The position numbers were made by a program, and so were the translations under genes. The notes under the pieces are model-generated. The model saw only the letters and a program-made list of their open reading frames with translations, did no database searches and was not told where the DNA came from. A DNA stretch of 64,000 bases from Isoetes taiwanensis. Its lineage: Eukaryota > Streptophyta > Lycopodiopsida > Isoetales > Isoetaceae. Location of the stretch: NCBI GenBank assembly GCA_021234155.1, contig JAJEKV010000135.1:1135562-1199561 (forward strand). The letters are read 5' to 3'. Of the stretch, positions 1-9,399 are shown one piece after another; position 1 is the first letter of the stretch; every line of letters starts with the position of its first letter.

Positions 1-9
1 AATGTGTAC

Positions 10-56
10 CTGAAGAGTGCAAACAGTATCGGTTGCAGAAAATATAGCTCCAATAG
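10..56 (-). CDS. NHX-type vacuolar Na+(K+)/H+ exchanger, single internal exon
   Basis: Read on the minus strand, a 47-base exon encodes AIGAIFSATDTVCTLQ. It has an AG acceptor on its 5' side (GTGCAG) and a GT donor on its 3' side (CAG|GTACAC). This block is the near-invariant membrane segment of plant class I NHX exchangers (ATDSVCTLQ in Arabidopsis NHX1), which swap Na+ or K+ for protons at the tonoplast. The exon ends in phase 0 at CTLQ, as I recall it doing in plant NHX genes. The downstream exons would lie beyond the left edge of the window. I could not find the upstream N-terminal exons in the next 650 bases, so this is either a gene with a long upstream intron or a stray exon. Family call fairly sure; gene integrity unknown. 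Confidence 0.72.
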
Positions 57-683
57 CTGCACATTGCATATACATCAAATTTCAAAGATCAAAGTCATGA
101 AAACCTATCTCAATGATGATAATTACACAAAGTTACATCCTATAAATTCAAAGACTTGCATGCTAATGTATTCCCATTGTACCACAAAGCAACAGGGCTC
201 TAACCATCCAATATCGGCATAATTAAATTCCCTGTTCATTATCACCGAAGGAAATTTGACATTCATCTCAGCATTGAAGGCCGCAAATTCAATTCTATGG
301 CATCGTGTGAACAAAAAGCTGATAATGTACGTGAATGCATGCTTACAACGATGAAAAAAACCCGACACTTCCAGCCTGGATATTCACAATGGCCTCTCTC
401 CCATTCTGCTGCATCCGTTCAGACCAGTGGATAGACTAAAATATTTTACATTGACACCTCTTCGATGCATAATAAAATTTTTACATTGACACAATGCCAA
501 TCTCGATCTTATGGTTGAGAACTTAGAAATGTCTTGGGTTTTAGAGAGAATCAATAGCAAGAGGAGAATTGAGAGAACGATCGAAACTTTAGAGCAAAAA
601 TTGCATGCAAAGTCATCGTAATCATCCCTAGGCCATCCCGGAATGAGGTATAACAAGGAAAAAAAGGAAAAAGATGGGCTTAC
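57..683. other. No convincing coding exon; possible intron
   Basis: No further NHX-like block and no other recognisable domain is visible on either strand. The longest minus-strand readings here lack family motifs. If the short exon at 684-701 and the NHX exon belong to one transcript, this is intron, but the protein would then lack the usual NHX N-terminal membrane helices. Confidence 0.4.
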
Positions 684-701
684 CTTGCCGATGGCTTCCA
701 T
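684..701 (-). CDS. Possible first exon (MEAIGK) with consensus donor
   Basis: On the minus strand an ATG opens a six-codon exon, MEAIGK, ending in AAG|GTAAGC, a strong plant 5' splice site. A purine-rich leader (GGAAGAAGGAAGG) sits immediately upstream. It resembles the start of a spliced plant gene running left. No partner exon could be matched, so the product is unknown. It could be chance. Confidence 0.28.
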
Positions 702-796
702 CCTTCCTTCTTCCGGTTACCCGGTTTGCACAGACGTCGAGTTCTTTCCCAGCTGACCGCCAGTTTACAGGACGTAGAAGGTTTTTAGCAGTCACC

Positions 797-893
797 CGCA
801 TATCCTAGGGATATTCTAGCATATACCTAGGATATGCCAAACGCCCACATAAACAAGGGTTTGCCCCCCTAGGGGCAACCCAAAAAGGAATAT
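797..893. repeat. Hairpin repeat element HP, copy 1
   Basis: Two nested inverted repeats lie side by side. The first is a perfect 12-bp palindromic pair GCATATCCTAGG (798-809) and CCTAGGATATGC (826-837). The second is a GC-rich hairpin, GGGTTTGCCCC ... GGGGCAACCC (857-881), followed by an A-run. The same order (GCATATRCC-like arms, CCCACATAAAC spacer, GC hairpin, A-run) recurs at about 44.36, 46.31 and 51.26 kb in the same orientation. It encodes no protein. The family is not recognised. Confidence 0.8.
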
Positions 894-2404
894 CATTTAT
901 TCTCATGGGCGCGTAGCTTTAAAAAGTGTGAGTCGCATAATAAAAAAGTTGTCTATTTGAGTTTAAGTTAAACAATTTGGCTACCAACAACCATCAGTGG
1001 TGATTTCCTGAGGTTCAAATAAATAATGGTCACTTTAAGTGTAATATTTATCAAAAGAAATCTACAACATTGATTGTTGTTGCATGGTTAAGGAAAAAAA
1101 AGCATCCATGATGCAATGACAAAATTAATGTTCTATTCCCATGTTACCCTACTACGCATAAAACCTAAGGGCAAAAGAATTACTAACTATATGTTACACC
1201 AAAGGTAACATCATTTCTTGTTGTGATTGGTTGCGCAACGACATAGGTGCATAGTTAGAACATTCAGATTTGACGGCCTAAATTCTTAACGGTTATTATT
1301 ATATGGCGCCATTTAGAAATCGAAAGCATCTCTTAAAGCTAGTCTTTCCATGAATGAGTTGAATAATCGAAGTTGCGAAGAAATATTAAACCCATGTACT
1401 AATTGCCTACATCCAGCGTATACCTAGTTGATAGTGTCTGCAAACTTGGCAGTTGTTAGTGCTCGCATTTCTATAAGGAAAACGTGGCTATTAAGGAGCC
1501 TGGCCCATATTGAAGCTGTAGATGCCCTCCCAAATAAGTAACTGACTATACAGAAGATCATACCATGCATTGATGAGCTTCATCTTTTGGATGCTGGAAA
1601 TTCTTTGCAGAAGAAATAGGGTCCAATATACAGTCTCCATTCTTTGAATGAAGACACTAATTTTCTGGGTCGTTTTCATATGTTGAATACGACTTTTGTT
1701 TCCCCTCCAGGTGTACAGTACTGAGAAGCACTTGGATCTGCAAAGCATATGGTTAGGATGCGATAAGGCTCAGATACACAACTGGATATGATCTGACCTG
1801 CATTGTGTGTGCATCACGACAGCTTCTTAAAGCAAATGCAACCTTTGTTGTATAAACTTCCTTTGGTCCCAAAATAATATCTTATATTTTTGAACAGATG
1901 AAGCAATAGAGTGATTCGAATAGTGAGTGAGATATCAATAGATGTGGCTTCTTGATGTGACTTTGTGACCTCAAACATACATAATGAAAGCAAGGAAGAA
2001 AATAAAAATTGTAGCAAGAAGACAATTGTAAGATGACCATGGTAATGTCTTACTTTGCCAGGTTGTTAGGATATTACGGATGCGACTTCATCACAGAAGC
2101 AGCCCATTCCTTATAAAGTTCTGTCAGCAATTATGAAATTAGTTGAAAAGGAACATCTAGTACCTGTTATTGAGGCATGCATTAGAAAAATACCACGATC
2201 CTTGTCTACTTCTATGTTCCGTGTTCCTCCTCTACAAAACTTGCACGTACACGCCATTGCTTGCAGTGAACCAAGGGAGTTGTACCACTGTTGCATCGTT
2301 AATAATAAAATAAAAAAAGAAAAACAGAAGAAATGGTGCAAACATTATAGCTTCTAGTCAACATTCTAGGAAAAGAACATACCAATGCTCAAACATTGAT
2401 TGAT
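894..2404. other. No gene recognised
   Basis: AT-rich sequence with several short open readings on both strands but no domain motif, no consistent splice pattern and no repeat shared with the rest of the window that I could see. The complementary readings around 2111-2357 on both strands shadow each other and neither resembles a known family. Confidence 0.5.
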
Positions 2405-2544
2405 CTAAAGTCTTGTTCTACAGAATATGTACTCAAGTACCCAACAAATAAGATATAAATAATTCCAGCGCTGAATATCTGGATACACCATTGTAGCAAA
2501 GTAGCTTGCGAATCTTTCTTTAGTCACATACCGGTCAATCACAG
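2405..2544 (-). CDS. Possible terminal exon of unknown protein
   Basis: A minus-strand block after a TTCAG acceptor reads AVIDRYVTKERFASYF, then ATMVYPDIQRWNYLYL, and stops at TAG (2405-2407). The phase matches the preceding putative exon at 2677-2780 if that exon is read in its second frame (ending NKNFI). The protein is not recognised and does not resemble the C-terminus of DUF212 proteins. It may be an alternative 3' end or coincidence. Confidence 0.22.
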
Positions 2545-2676
2545 CTGAAGAAAAGGTCCATTAAATAAAGATTATGCTCCATTTCAAACTGGAGAAACTA
2601 AGGATGAAATGAAATACATAAGTAGACGTGGTAAGTTCGATTGAACTTCCTAGATGCTCCTTACAGAAGTACATAC

Positions 2677-3233
2677 CAATGAAATTCTTGTTTGATGTTT
2701 GTGCAAGCTTCATGAAAAACAAATAAGCAATAAAGTTATGCCCAATTTTGCGATTGCTTCCCTACAGATCTCCTTACCCCCTGCATCAAAATCTTTAACC
2801 CTCAGATACATATCAATTGAATATCAGAGAACCCAGAGGCATACCTGAGCATCATAGATGACAATAGATGCTATCATCACAGACAATCCGAATAGAGAAT
2901 CTGAAAGACCCCTGCATTTTCACCAGACAGAATTATTTCATGCTGCTATACTTGGCAAAAGAATATTCAGACTTATGAAGTTACCTGTCCAGCCCAATGG
3001 CGGTTGCAGCTGCTGTCACAACCTATAAAAAGTGCAAAACTTCATTACCGAAGTTCTTTCTAATTTATCATGTTTAGGCCGTTGCTTACTGCAGAATGTG
3101 AAGATGGCATCCCACCCGACTTGATAAGTAACCTCCAGTTAAACTCCTCTCCAGATGCAACAGCAGTGCTTCTGCTCGTTTGCCTTAGTGATTTCTTGCT
3201 GCAGGCTTTGTAACACTTGCGTGTAATATCTCT
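2677..3233 (-). CDS. Divergent PAP2 (DUF212) family membrane protein, partial and probably broken
   Basis: Four exons can be spliced on the minus strand. They are 3090-3233 (48 codons ending FNWRLLIKSGGMPSSHSA), 2985-3022 (VVTAAATAIGLD), 2845-2911 (RGLSDSLFGLSVMIASIVIY, then DAQ) and 2677-2780 (GVRRSVGKQ). All junctions have GT/AG and compatible phases. GGMPSSHSA followed by a VMYDAQGVRR-like block is the signature of the plant 'acid phosphatase/vanadium-dependent haloperoxidase-related' DUF212 family, small multi-pass membrane proteins whose biochemical activity is not settled. In the last exon the frame hits TAA six codons after GVRRSVGKQ (reading SQNWA), where family members continue for roughly 60 more residues. 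A one-base shift would keep it open, so this copy is truncated or frameshifted. N-terminal exons are not securely located; a reading LAAISHNLSISFRS near 3655-3720 is a weak candidate. Confidence 0.72.
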
Positions 3234-4339
3234 CTAAATATGCTAGCTAAGCTTGCCCATCCAACAGCACCAGAGGATGATATTACAACCTGGGGATGCG
3301 CTCAGAGATCTGCTGTGCATGTTAGCTACAAATTCAACTCAAATATCTCAGAGAAAACATCTCTTATAAGCACATATACAGATTACCATGTCAGTGTTTT
3401 CCAATATAGAGATGTATTCTATCACAACATATCATGATTCAGAAAGCACGAATTCGCAAAAACCCCACTTTAAACAACAGAATCATTAGTTGCAACACCC
3501 ACAGTAGATGAAGCAAATAAAGGCCGGAATACAGAAGTTTTTTTTGCAAAATCTCAATTACATTCTCTTGAGACACTAATATTCATGATCTCACTTGATA
3601 GCATAATGATTGTTAAAGAAATAAGCATCATATAGGAAGCTTTAGAAGATAGAACATGCCTGTACAATGTCTCTGCTCCGAAATGAGATGCTCAAGTTAT
3701 GAGAAATCGCAGCTAGGGTTTAGCATGCTACAATCATAAAATGCAACCGGAAATAGAGATACTTAGAAGATAAAACTACTATATTGTCTTCTACACGCGT
3801 CTCATGCATTATCGAATCCATGCCTTCATTATCCATATCAAAACACGAAACCACGAATCTTACCAAGAAGTCTATCCCCATTTTTGGTATATCTGAAACA
3901 TTCTCCGATAGCCAAAGCCCTTGAAACCTTAGAATATTAACCTGAAAAAAAATTCTAAAAAGTTTTCCACTTGCCTGGAAAACCAAATTTAAACAATATA
4001 GAGTAGATAGATATGGTGGGTGTAATGAGCCTGTGGCTCAGTCATAAATTTAACTCCCTTTAAGGTCTTATAAGAAAGTATAGCTTCAGGATATGGCTTT
4101 GGGCTGGGCTTGGGCTTATGGCTATAAAAATGAGTTGCATGTTAATTGTCCCTGTACCTTTATGCATCTGCAAGTGGTATCTTTATGCATCTGCCAGCTA
4201 GATATAACTTGATTGAATTCATTTCTCAACTGCAAATAGTACTGATTATTGTGTGTTTTCTGATATAACTCCTGACAGTATTTTGAAGTTATTAAATTTA
4301 TGACTTGTCAATGCTTTCGTGAAAATGTCTGCTATCTGT
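3234..4339. other. Probable upstream intron/intergenic sequence
   Basis: This contains the weak candidate exon noted for the DUF212 gene (3655-3720, minus, ending in ACAG|GC, a non-canonical donor). Otherwise AT-rich, with no recognisable feature. Confidence 0.4.
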
Positions 4340-5050
4340 TTGTGAATATTAATGTACTATAGTTTAACATATCCATTGACTAACATATCCCTGATAAAAT
4401 GCATGTACAACTCAATATGGTTTGTCCTTTGATGTTGCACTGGATTTTTCGTCATTGCTATACAGCTAAGACTGTCACAAAAGAGTATAGTTTCTTCATG
4501 CTGCTTAAGTCCAAGTTCAGATAGTAATTGTCTGAGCCAAACTATCTCCTTTGCAACCAATGTAGTGGCACCATATTCTGCTTCTGTAGAAGACATAGTC
4601 ACACATGTTTGTTTTTTATTTTTTCAAGTTATAGACGCTCCTTCTAGCATTAATGAAAACCTAAAGTGCTTTTTCTAGTGTCAACATCACTTGCCCAATC
4701 TGCATCAACATATGCTTTTAGAATCAAATCTTCAGAGTTAAATTCAAGCCCATCATGTATTGTGCCTTTCAGGAATCTAAGTACACACTTGGCTGTAATC
4801 CAATGAGATTCACCAGAATTGTTACAGTACCACTTAATATGCCAATAGCAAATGACATGTCGGGTCTGGTTGAGTTAGAAATATAGAGTAGACACACAAT
4901 CAGCTCCCAATATAGAACTTTTTGCATTTCTTTCTTCTCTTTCTCTGTATGCGGAGATTGCTCACTCGATAATTTGAACCATGCAACCACTAGAGTAACA
5001 GCTAGTTTACGGTCTTGCATTCCCAACTTGTTTGAGACAACCTTCATTAG
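4340..5050 (-). mobile_element. Ty1/copia polyprotein fragment (RT end and RNase H)
   Basis: The minus strand at 5047-4769 reads a degraded reverse-transcriptase tail, including YWELIVCLLYISNSTRPDMS, the counterpart of the copia YRSLVGSLLYLTNTRPDI block. At 4602-4357 it reads RNase H with SSTEAEYGATTLVAKEIVWL, LFCDSLSCIAMTKNPVQHQR and NHIELYMHFIRD, the SSTEAEY / CDNQSA / KHIDIRYHFIRE signature. The two lie in different frames with debris between them. No LTR, gag, integrase or protease was found nearby, so this is an orphan 3' piece. Confidence 0.85.
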
Positions 5051-5339
5051 ATAAAATATAGAATCTCAAGATGTTCCTCTGAGAAAAAATATAGTTTAAT
5101 TTTCTATTTTCCTAATTACATTAGAGAGCATTTAGTCTTACTAAATGTAGAATCCAAGTATATCCATGTAGCTCACGTAAACCTATCCCTTTTGGCCATG
5201 TCATTTCTAGCTCGATTAGGGTTTACCGAATTAGTTCGTGAGATCTCGAGCGTGTCCCTGAGATCGCCCTAATCAGTTTGGGTGCCTGGTGGTTTTCCAA
5301 AACAGGAGCTGCACGATTTTGAACTCGAGATCCAAGGTT

Positions 5340-5545
5340 TAGAGTTCCTGAGGAAGTGCATTGTTTGAATTCAAATTTCCCTCATTGTAAGTGCTCAGAA
5401 CTTTGAACTGTAATTCAAATTTGAATTCCCTCATTGCAAGTGCTCAAAAATTTTGAATTGTAGTTCAAATTTGAATTTCCCTCATTGCAAGTGCTCAAAA
5501 ATTTTGAAATGTAGTTCAAATTTGAATTTCCCGCACCTGAAACTT
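5340..5545. repeat. Three-copy tandem repeat, unit about 65 bp
   Basis: Three diverged units share the core TTTCCCTCATTG.AAGTGCTC followed by AAAAATTTTGAA and GTAGTTCAAATTTGAA. The last two units are nearly identical and the first is more diverged. The array ends just before the start of the unknown coding region at 5612. Confidence 0.8.
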
Positions 5546-5611
5546 TTGAATTCAGTATACATAAGAACAATGGATCTTCTGTGATGGTTTCTACTAGCGG
5601 CTGTCATTGCC

Positions 5612-6391
5612 ATGGTTCAATTTAGAATTACTTTGCCTTCATCAGTGTTTGCAAAATCTACTGTTAGCAAAGAAGAACACAATGCTTTGAGATTGAGTGG
5701 AGCCAAACATGGTGATATTTGGACAGTAGGGAAAATTTACCTACGAAATCCATTCATAGGTAGATATCCAAACTTCAATTGTGTAATAAGTCGTGTGAGG
5801 TTTGTTTGTGAGGGAAAGTCGGGGCTGCTAGGATACTATGAGAGCCTGGCACAATATAGTTTGCAATTAGTACATCACAATACTAATTTATCATATTGCT
5901 TGCATTTGAGAGAGACAAAGTTGTGCAAATTCAGAAATCTGTTAAAACAGCAAAGAAGGGAAAAAGATAAGGAAATCAGTCAGCTAACAAAAAGGAATTC
6001 TCAATTGGAAGAAGATATTATGATGTTTGAGCAATGTGTCAAGCAATCGGAGTTTGCAAGAATTTCAGCAGTAAATGATGCTAGAAAGAATATGGAACAG
6101 CGTCGTGTCCTGCAAAAGAGGTTGGGGAGATCAAAGAGGACTGTTCTTGGTGCTCGAGAAAAAGTAAAGAAATTCAAGCCAATTGAAACACTTAATATTA
6201 AGTGTGGGGCTGCTCGAAGGAGAATTTATGCTATGAAGCAAGTGCTACAGTCAAGTAAGGCAAAGAAGGGCATGAGGAAGAATGTTGGAAACATTGTGAG
6301 AAGCATTGCCACAAAAGATGAGATCATTTCAATGTTAAATTCATCCGAGAATTCTGATTTGAAGAAATCTGTTATGGACATGCTTCTTTAA
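5612..6391 (+). CDS. Unknown coiled-coil protein, probably from a mobile element
   Basis: A 259-codon reading starts at an ATG in CCATGG context and ends at TAA. The N-terminal 95 residues are mixed, with a possible globular part around GDIWTVGKIYLRNPF. Residues about 100-215 are strongly charged and helical (KQQRREKDKEISQLTKRNSQ, then VNDARKNMEQRRVLQKR), typical of a coiled coil. The tail is basic and ends KSVMDMLL. I do not recognise a family. Codon use and length look genuine. After the stop, the next frames continue with plausible protein (MDANKIQSVCDFAEINIAVY), so the natural protein was probably longer and is cut by a frameshift. Its position among transposon debris, and the downstream block described separately, suggest the coding part of a DNA transposon rather than a host gene. 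Function unknown. Confidence 0.5.
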   Translation: MVQFRITLPSSVFAKSTVSKEEHNALRLSGAKHGDIWTVGKIYLRNPFIGRYPNFNCVISRVRFVCEGKSGLLGYYESLAQYSLQLVHHNTNLSYCLHLRETKLCKFRNLLKQQRREKDKEISQLTKRNSQLEEDIMMFEQCVKQSEFARISAVNDARKNMEQRRVLQKRLGRSKRTVLGAREKVKKFKPIETLNIKCGAARRRIYAMKQVLQSSKAKKGMRKNVGNIVRSIATKDEIISMLNSSENSDLKKSVMDMLL

Positions 6392-7063
6392 TGAAGTGGG
6401 TTCTAAAATGGATGCAAACAAAATTCAAAGTGTATGTGATTTTGCTGAAATTAATATAGCAGTTTATAGGTTGCTCTTCAAGCAATTCTCGGATGCATTG
6501 AACATGGTTGGGATAAATAAAGTTATAGTTTCAAGGCGACACCATGTGAATCTTGTCAGTTGATTAATTTCCAATTGGCGTCAGATTTGAAAACTGAGAA
6601 AGCCATGTATAATATTAGTTCATCTGGTGCAAAGACTTCTAGAATGTGCTTGTATTGTTATGAGACTTTGAAAGAAACAAAAAATGGCCTCTCGAACAGT
6701 AGTCTCAAATGTAACCAGTTTAGCACCTGATAGACATATGAAAGATAAAGATTTGATCCCAATTTTGCTTATTCCTTTGGAAAGAGTTCACATTTGCATG
6801 CTACTCTTGTTAGAATAGTAGAAAAGATGATTTGGCTTTCAGAGCGCTTTGTTTGGAACACTAAGAACGAGAAGCAACAGAAAGAAGCTATTGAGCGAGT
6901 GGAAACAATCTTATCAATTGCAATATTGCATGGTGGATATGTGAAGCTGGAGAAGGATACTAGACAGTCCTCCAATGGAAGAAGCTCAGTTCCAGCCAAG
7001 GTGTCTATTGGAGTTGAGAGGGCAAAGAATTTTCTATGCAATGATAGTGCCAAGATAGTATAA
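6392..7063 (+). pseudogene. Decayed continuation of the unknown element protein
   Basis: Downstream of 6391 the same strand carries readable blocks in shifting frames. These are KMDANKIQSVCDFAEINIAV with VYRLLFKQFSDALNMVGINK (6407-6520), LAPDRHMKDKDLIPILLIPL followed by ERVHICMLLLL (6720-6800), then LVRIVEKMIWLSERFVW and EAIERVETILSIAILHGGYV (6806-6950), ending at TAA 7061-7063. At least three stops or shifts separate the blocks. The order and spacing suggest one formerly continuous protein with the 5612 reading. Coherence stops exactly where the opposite-strand transposase fragment begins (about 7066). Confidence 0.45.
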
Positions 7064-7065
7064 CG

Positions 7066-8400
7066 GATGTGTTCCTTCATGGCCACAAGCCATGGTCGGA
7101 TCTCCTCTTCCTCTTGACTAGATGTGAGAACCCAAGCTACTGGCACTCCATTCCCATGGCTGTCATAAAGCAACCATGTGTACAACCTGTAGCAATGGTC
7201 ATTGGTTTTGAAAGTGGAGTCCGTGGCAATTGCCTCACCCTTTCCATGCTCCAAAAGAGTTTTCAGCTGGAAGGGAGTCATTATACCCAAGGTAAAGGGC
7301 CTATCCTCTTGATACATAAACAACGCTCTCAGGATGAAGAGAAACCCACATTCTGACACTTAAAGCAACATCTGGATGCAACATCCAGTGGATCTAGCAA
7401 CCTTACGAGATAAGTTGTGAAGGTCATCCATGGCAAGAAATTCATCTCTATGTCTTGGTCTATCAGGATTAATTTGCTTTTATAAGCTCCAATGCTCTTC
7501 GTGCTTGCTCATGTCCTGTTGAGATTAATGGTTTTGTTGTATCAAATCCTTAGCCCAATCCTTCTTCTCCTTGGACAAATGAGGTGCAAACTCAAGCCTA
7601 GTGTTCCTGCACATTGGATCTCCACTACCATGGCAAACCTGTTCCTTGCTATGAATATGGTTCATCTCATAGAAAGTTAACTTGGTGCACTCATGCTTTA
7701 GGTACAACTGCTTTGCTTGGAAGTGGCACAAGCAGCCCCATTTACACTTGTTTTGCTCCTGCGTGATTTGTTTGCAACTGGATGAGGATGGTCCCTATGA
7801 TCTTGTGGCCCAAAGGCACACCAATAGCTGTTACATAACAGCCAAGGTTAGCTGAATTGTAAGCCAAGTTGTAACCTATATTGTAAGCTTGGCAAGATTC
7901 ATTTTTCATAATCAGTGATAGAAATTGCAAGAAAATTACTTACTTGATAAAGCTTAGGTGCGAATTCTCATCTGCCAATCTCTTGAGCTGCCCTGGTTTC
8001 CTGTACCGAGAATCACACGTGTAAAAATTGGTATGGGTCCCTGGACGATACTCCTCGCTTTTATAAAGTCTGCAACTCTGGTTGTTGGGATGAAACATGT
8101 GTGGACCAGAATTACAGATTGCTCCTCATCATCAAATCCTTCTTCAGTAGTAGCAGCATAGAAACTTGCTTTTGGCCTTGGATGCAACTCTAATTCCCAA
8201 TCCAGAGCATCTCGTGTAAATGCACCCTGAGGGGGCTGCTGAATGTGGAACAAGCTGAGCCTCTGGCACAGTCAGGTAGAAGCAGAAATTAGGTATTCAA
8301 TTTAGTTCAAATGCTAAGGTTTTAGGATTCCAATCAGGCATCAATCAGTACTCACCTGGGCGACATCAGGGTCCACCCTCTCAGCTTCTAAGGTGATGGT
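7066..8400 (-). pseudogene. SWIM/MULE transposase-derived protein, decayed
   Basis: The minus strand carries, in correct order, the N-terminal and central parts of the plant SWIM zinc-finger/MULE-like proteins. An exon ending EAERVDPDVAQ has a GTGAGT donor (about 8358). After an intron come FHIQQPPQGAFTRDALDW and VHTCFIPTTRVADFIKA (8250-8030), then KWGCLCHFQAKQLYLKH and HLSKEKKDWAKDLIQQ (7745-7540). These are followed by HPDVALSVRMWVSLHPESVV and YQEDRPFTLGIMTPFQLKTL (7390-7270), then GEAIATDSTFKTNDHCYRLY with NGVPVAWVLTS (7235-7130). The last block is the first catalytic-Asp region of the MULE DDE domain. Several one-base shifts break the frame. The rest of the DDE domain and the SWIM motif are missing. 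These proteins are transposases or domesticated relatives; this copy cannot make one. Confidence 0.75.
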
Positions 8401-8956
8401 TGCATTTTGCATTATGGTGGTCGTAATAATTATATGACCCATGGTTGGGCTTTCCTGGTTGCATGAAATGTGTATTACGGAATTTCCTGGACGTTGAACT
8501 TGCAATATATGGTATAATTCTTTGATATAGACCTCTGGGCTCGGAGTCTAGATGCGATGGTCTAGACTCGCAGTTTTTGTACAGTAAGAATGTAAATGGT
8601 ATTATTCGAGCATCGAGCGTTGGTACCGTATGGTACAACGTCATGCACAGTTAAGTGGTCCTCCAATGCTGGACGCAGCGTAGATGGGTGTGTACACACG
8701 TGGTTACCCCGTCTCTATGTCACTGGTCTGATCAACCGAGTTGACATTGCTCAGAATCTGTGATGCTATGGTTGCTAAGTTATCATTATGTTATCTTGAA
8801 TGTTGGATTGAGTTGCAATGGTTGTGTTATATAGTAGCTTTTCATGGATTAATTATGCATGGTGGATATGCTTGTTGGTCTAATAACTTGAATTTCAGGG
8901 CGAGTAGGTTATTGTTATTGGATTGATACATTATGTGTTGTTGCTTAGGCATGTCT
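8401..8956. other. No gene recognised; 5' LTR body missing
   Basis: No coding or repeat feature is visible. By comparison with the full 3' LTR (11154-12708), about 1.28 kb of LTR ought to precede 8957, but none of that sequence is present here, so the left LTR is truncated at this border. Confidence 0.5.
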
Positions 8957-9233
8957 TAGAATGGGGATTGTTGATTAAATAAACTTGACTACTACTATTA
9001 AATTTTGGCTTGACATTATAATTATTAAGTTGATCAATTATTGTGTGAGGATACTGTTGTTTATGGGGTAATGTAATGATATATTTGGGACCTTGGAATA
9101 TATAAATAGAGATTGAATTCTTTACCTAGGTATGCATGAGTAAATTCCCAAGTTCCTAGACTAAAGTAGATTACACGGTCAAGATTGATGGGATCCCCAG
9201 TTACCAAGAGGTTAACTGGCCAGGTCTGTCACA
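8957..9233 (+). repeat. 5' LTR remnant (last about 275 bp)
   Basis: It aligns along its whole length with 12435-12708, beginning at AGAATGGGGATTGTTG and ending at GTCACA. The two differ at scattered positions and by small indels, including one in GGGGTAATGTAATGATA against GGGGTAATAATA. Visible divergence is several percent, so insertion is not recent. Confidence 0.85.
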
Positions 9234-9235
9234 GT

Positions 9236-9249
9236 TGATATCAGAGCTA
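9236..9249 (+). other. Primer-binding site, initiator-Met tRNA type
   Basis: TGATATCAGAGCTA lies two bases after the LTR end. It differs at one position from TGGTATCAGAGC, the usual plant tRNA-iMet primer-binding sequence of LTR retrotransposons. Confidence 0.75.
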
Positions 9250-9399
9250 AGTTGGATTACTGGATTGTAAGATCTTTTATTATTGATGTTATTTGCTATG
9301 GTTTCAGATTTTTATAGAGATTTCTCCTGGAGGATCCTCAGGAGGAGTTGGATAGGCTGGTGGAGCTGGGCCTAGTGAAACCCCTGATATAGTCGATAT

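Noticed and set aside
684-701. MEAIGK exon as the start of the NHX exchanger
   Set aside because: NHX proteins need about 150 N-terminal residues with several membrane helices before the ATDTVCTLQ block; joining these two exons would omit them.
797-893. Hairpin element as a Helitron 3' end or a bacterial-type terminator
   Set aside because: No CTRR end follows the hairpin, no 5' TC end or Rep/helicase sequence is present, and a rho-independent terminator has no meaning in this nuclear plant context.
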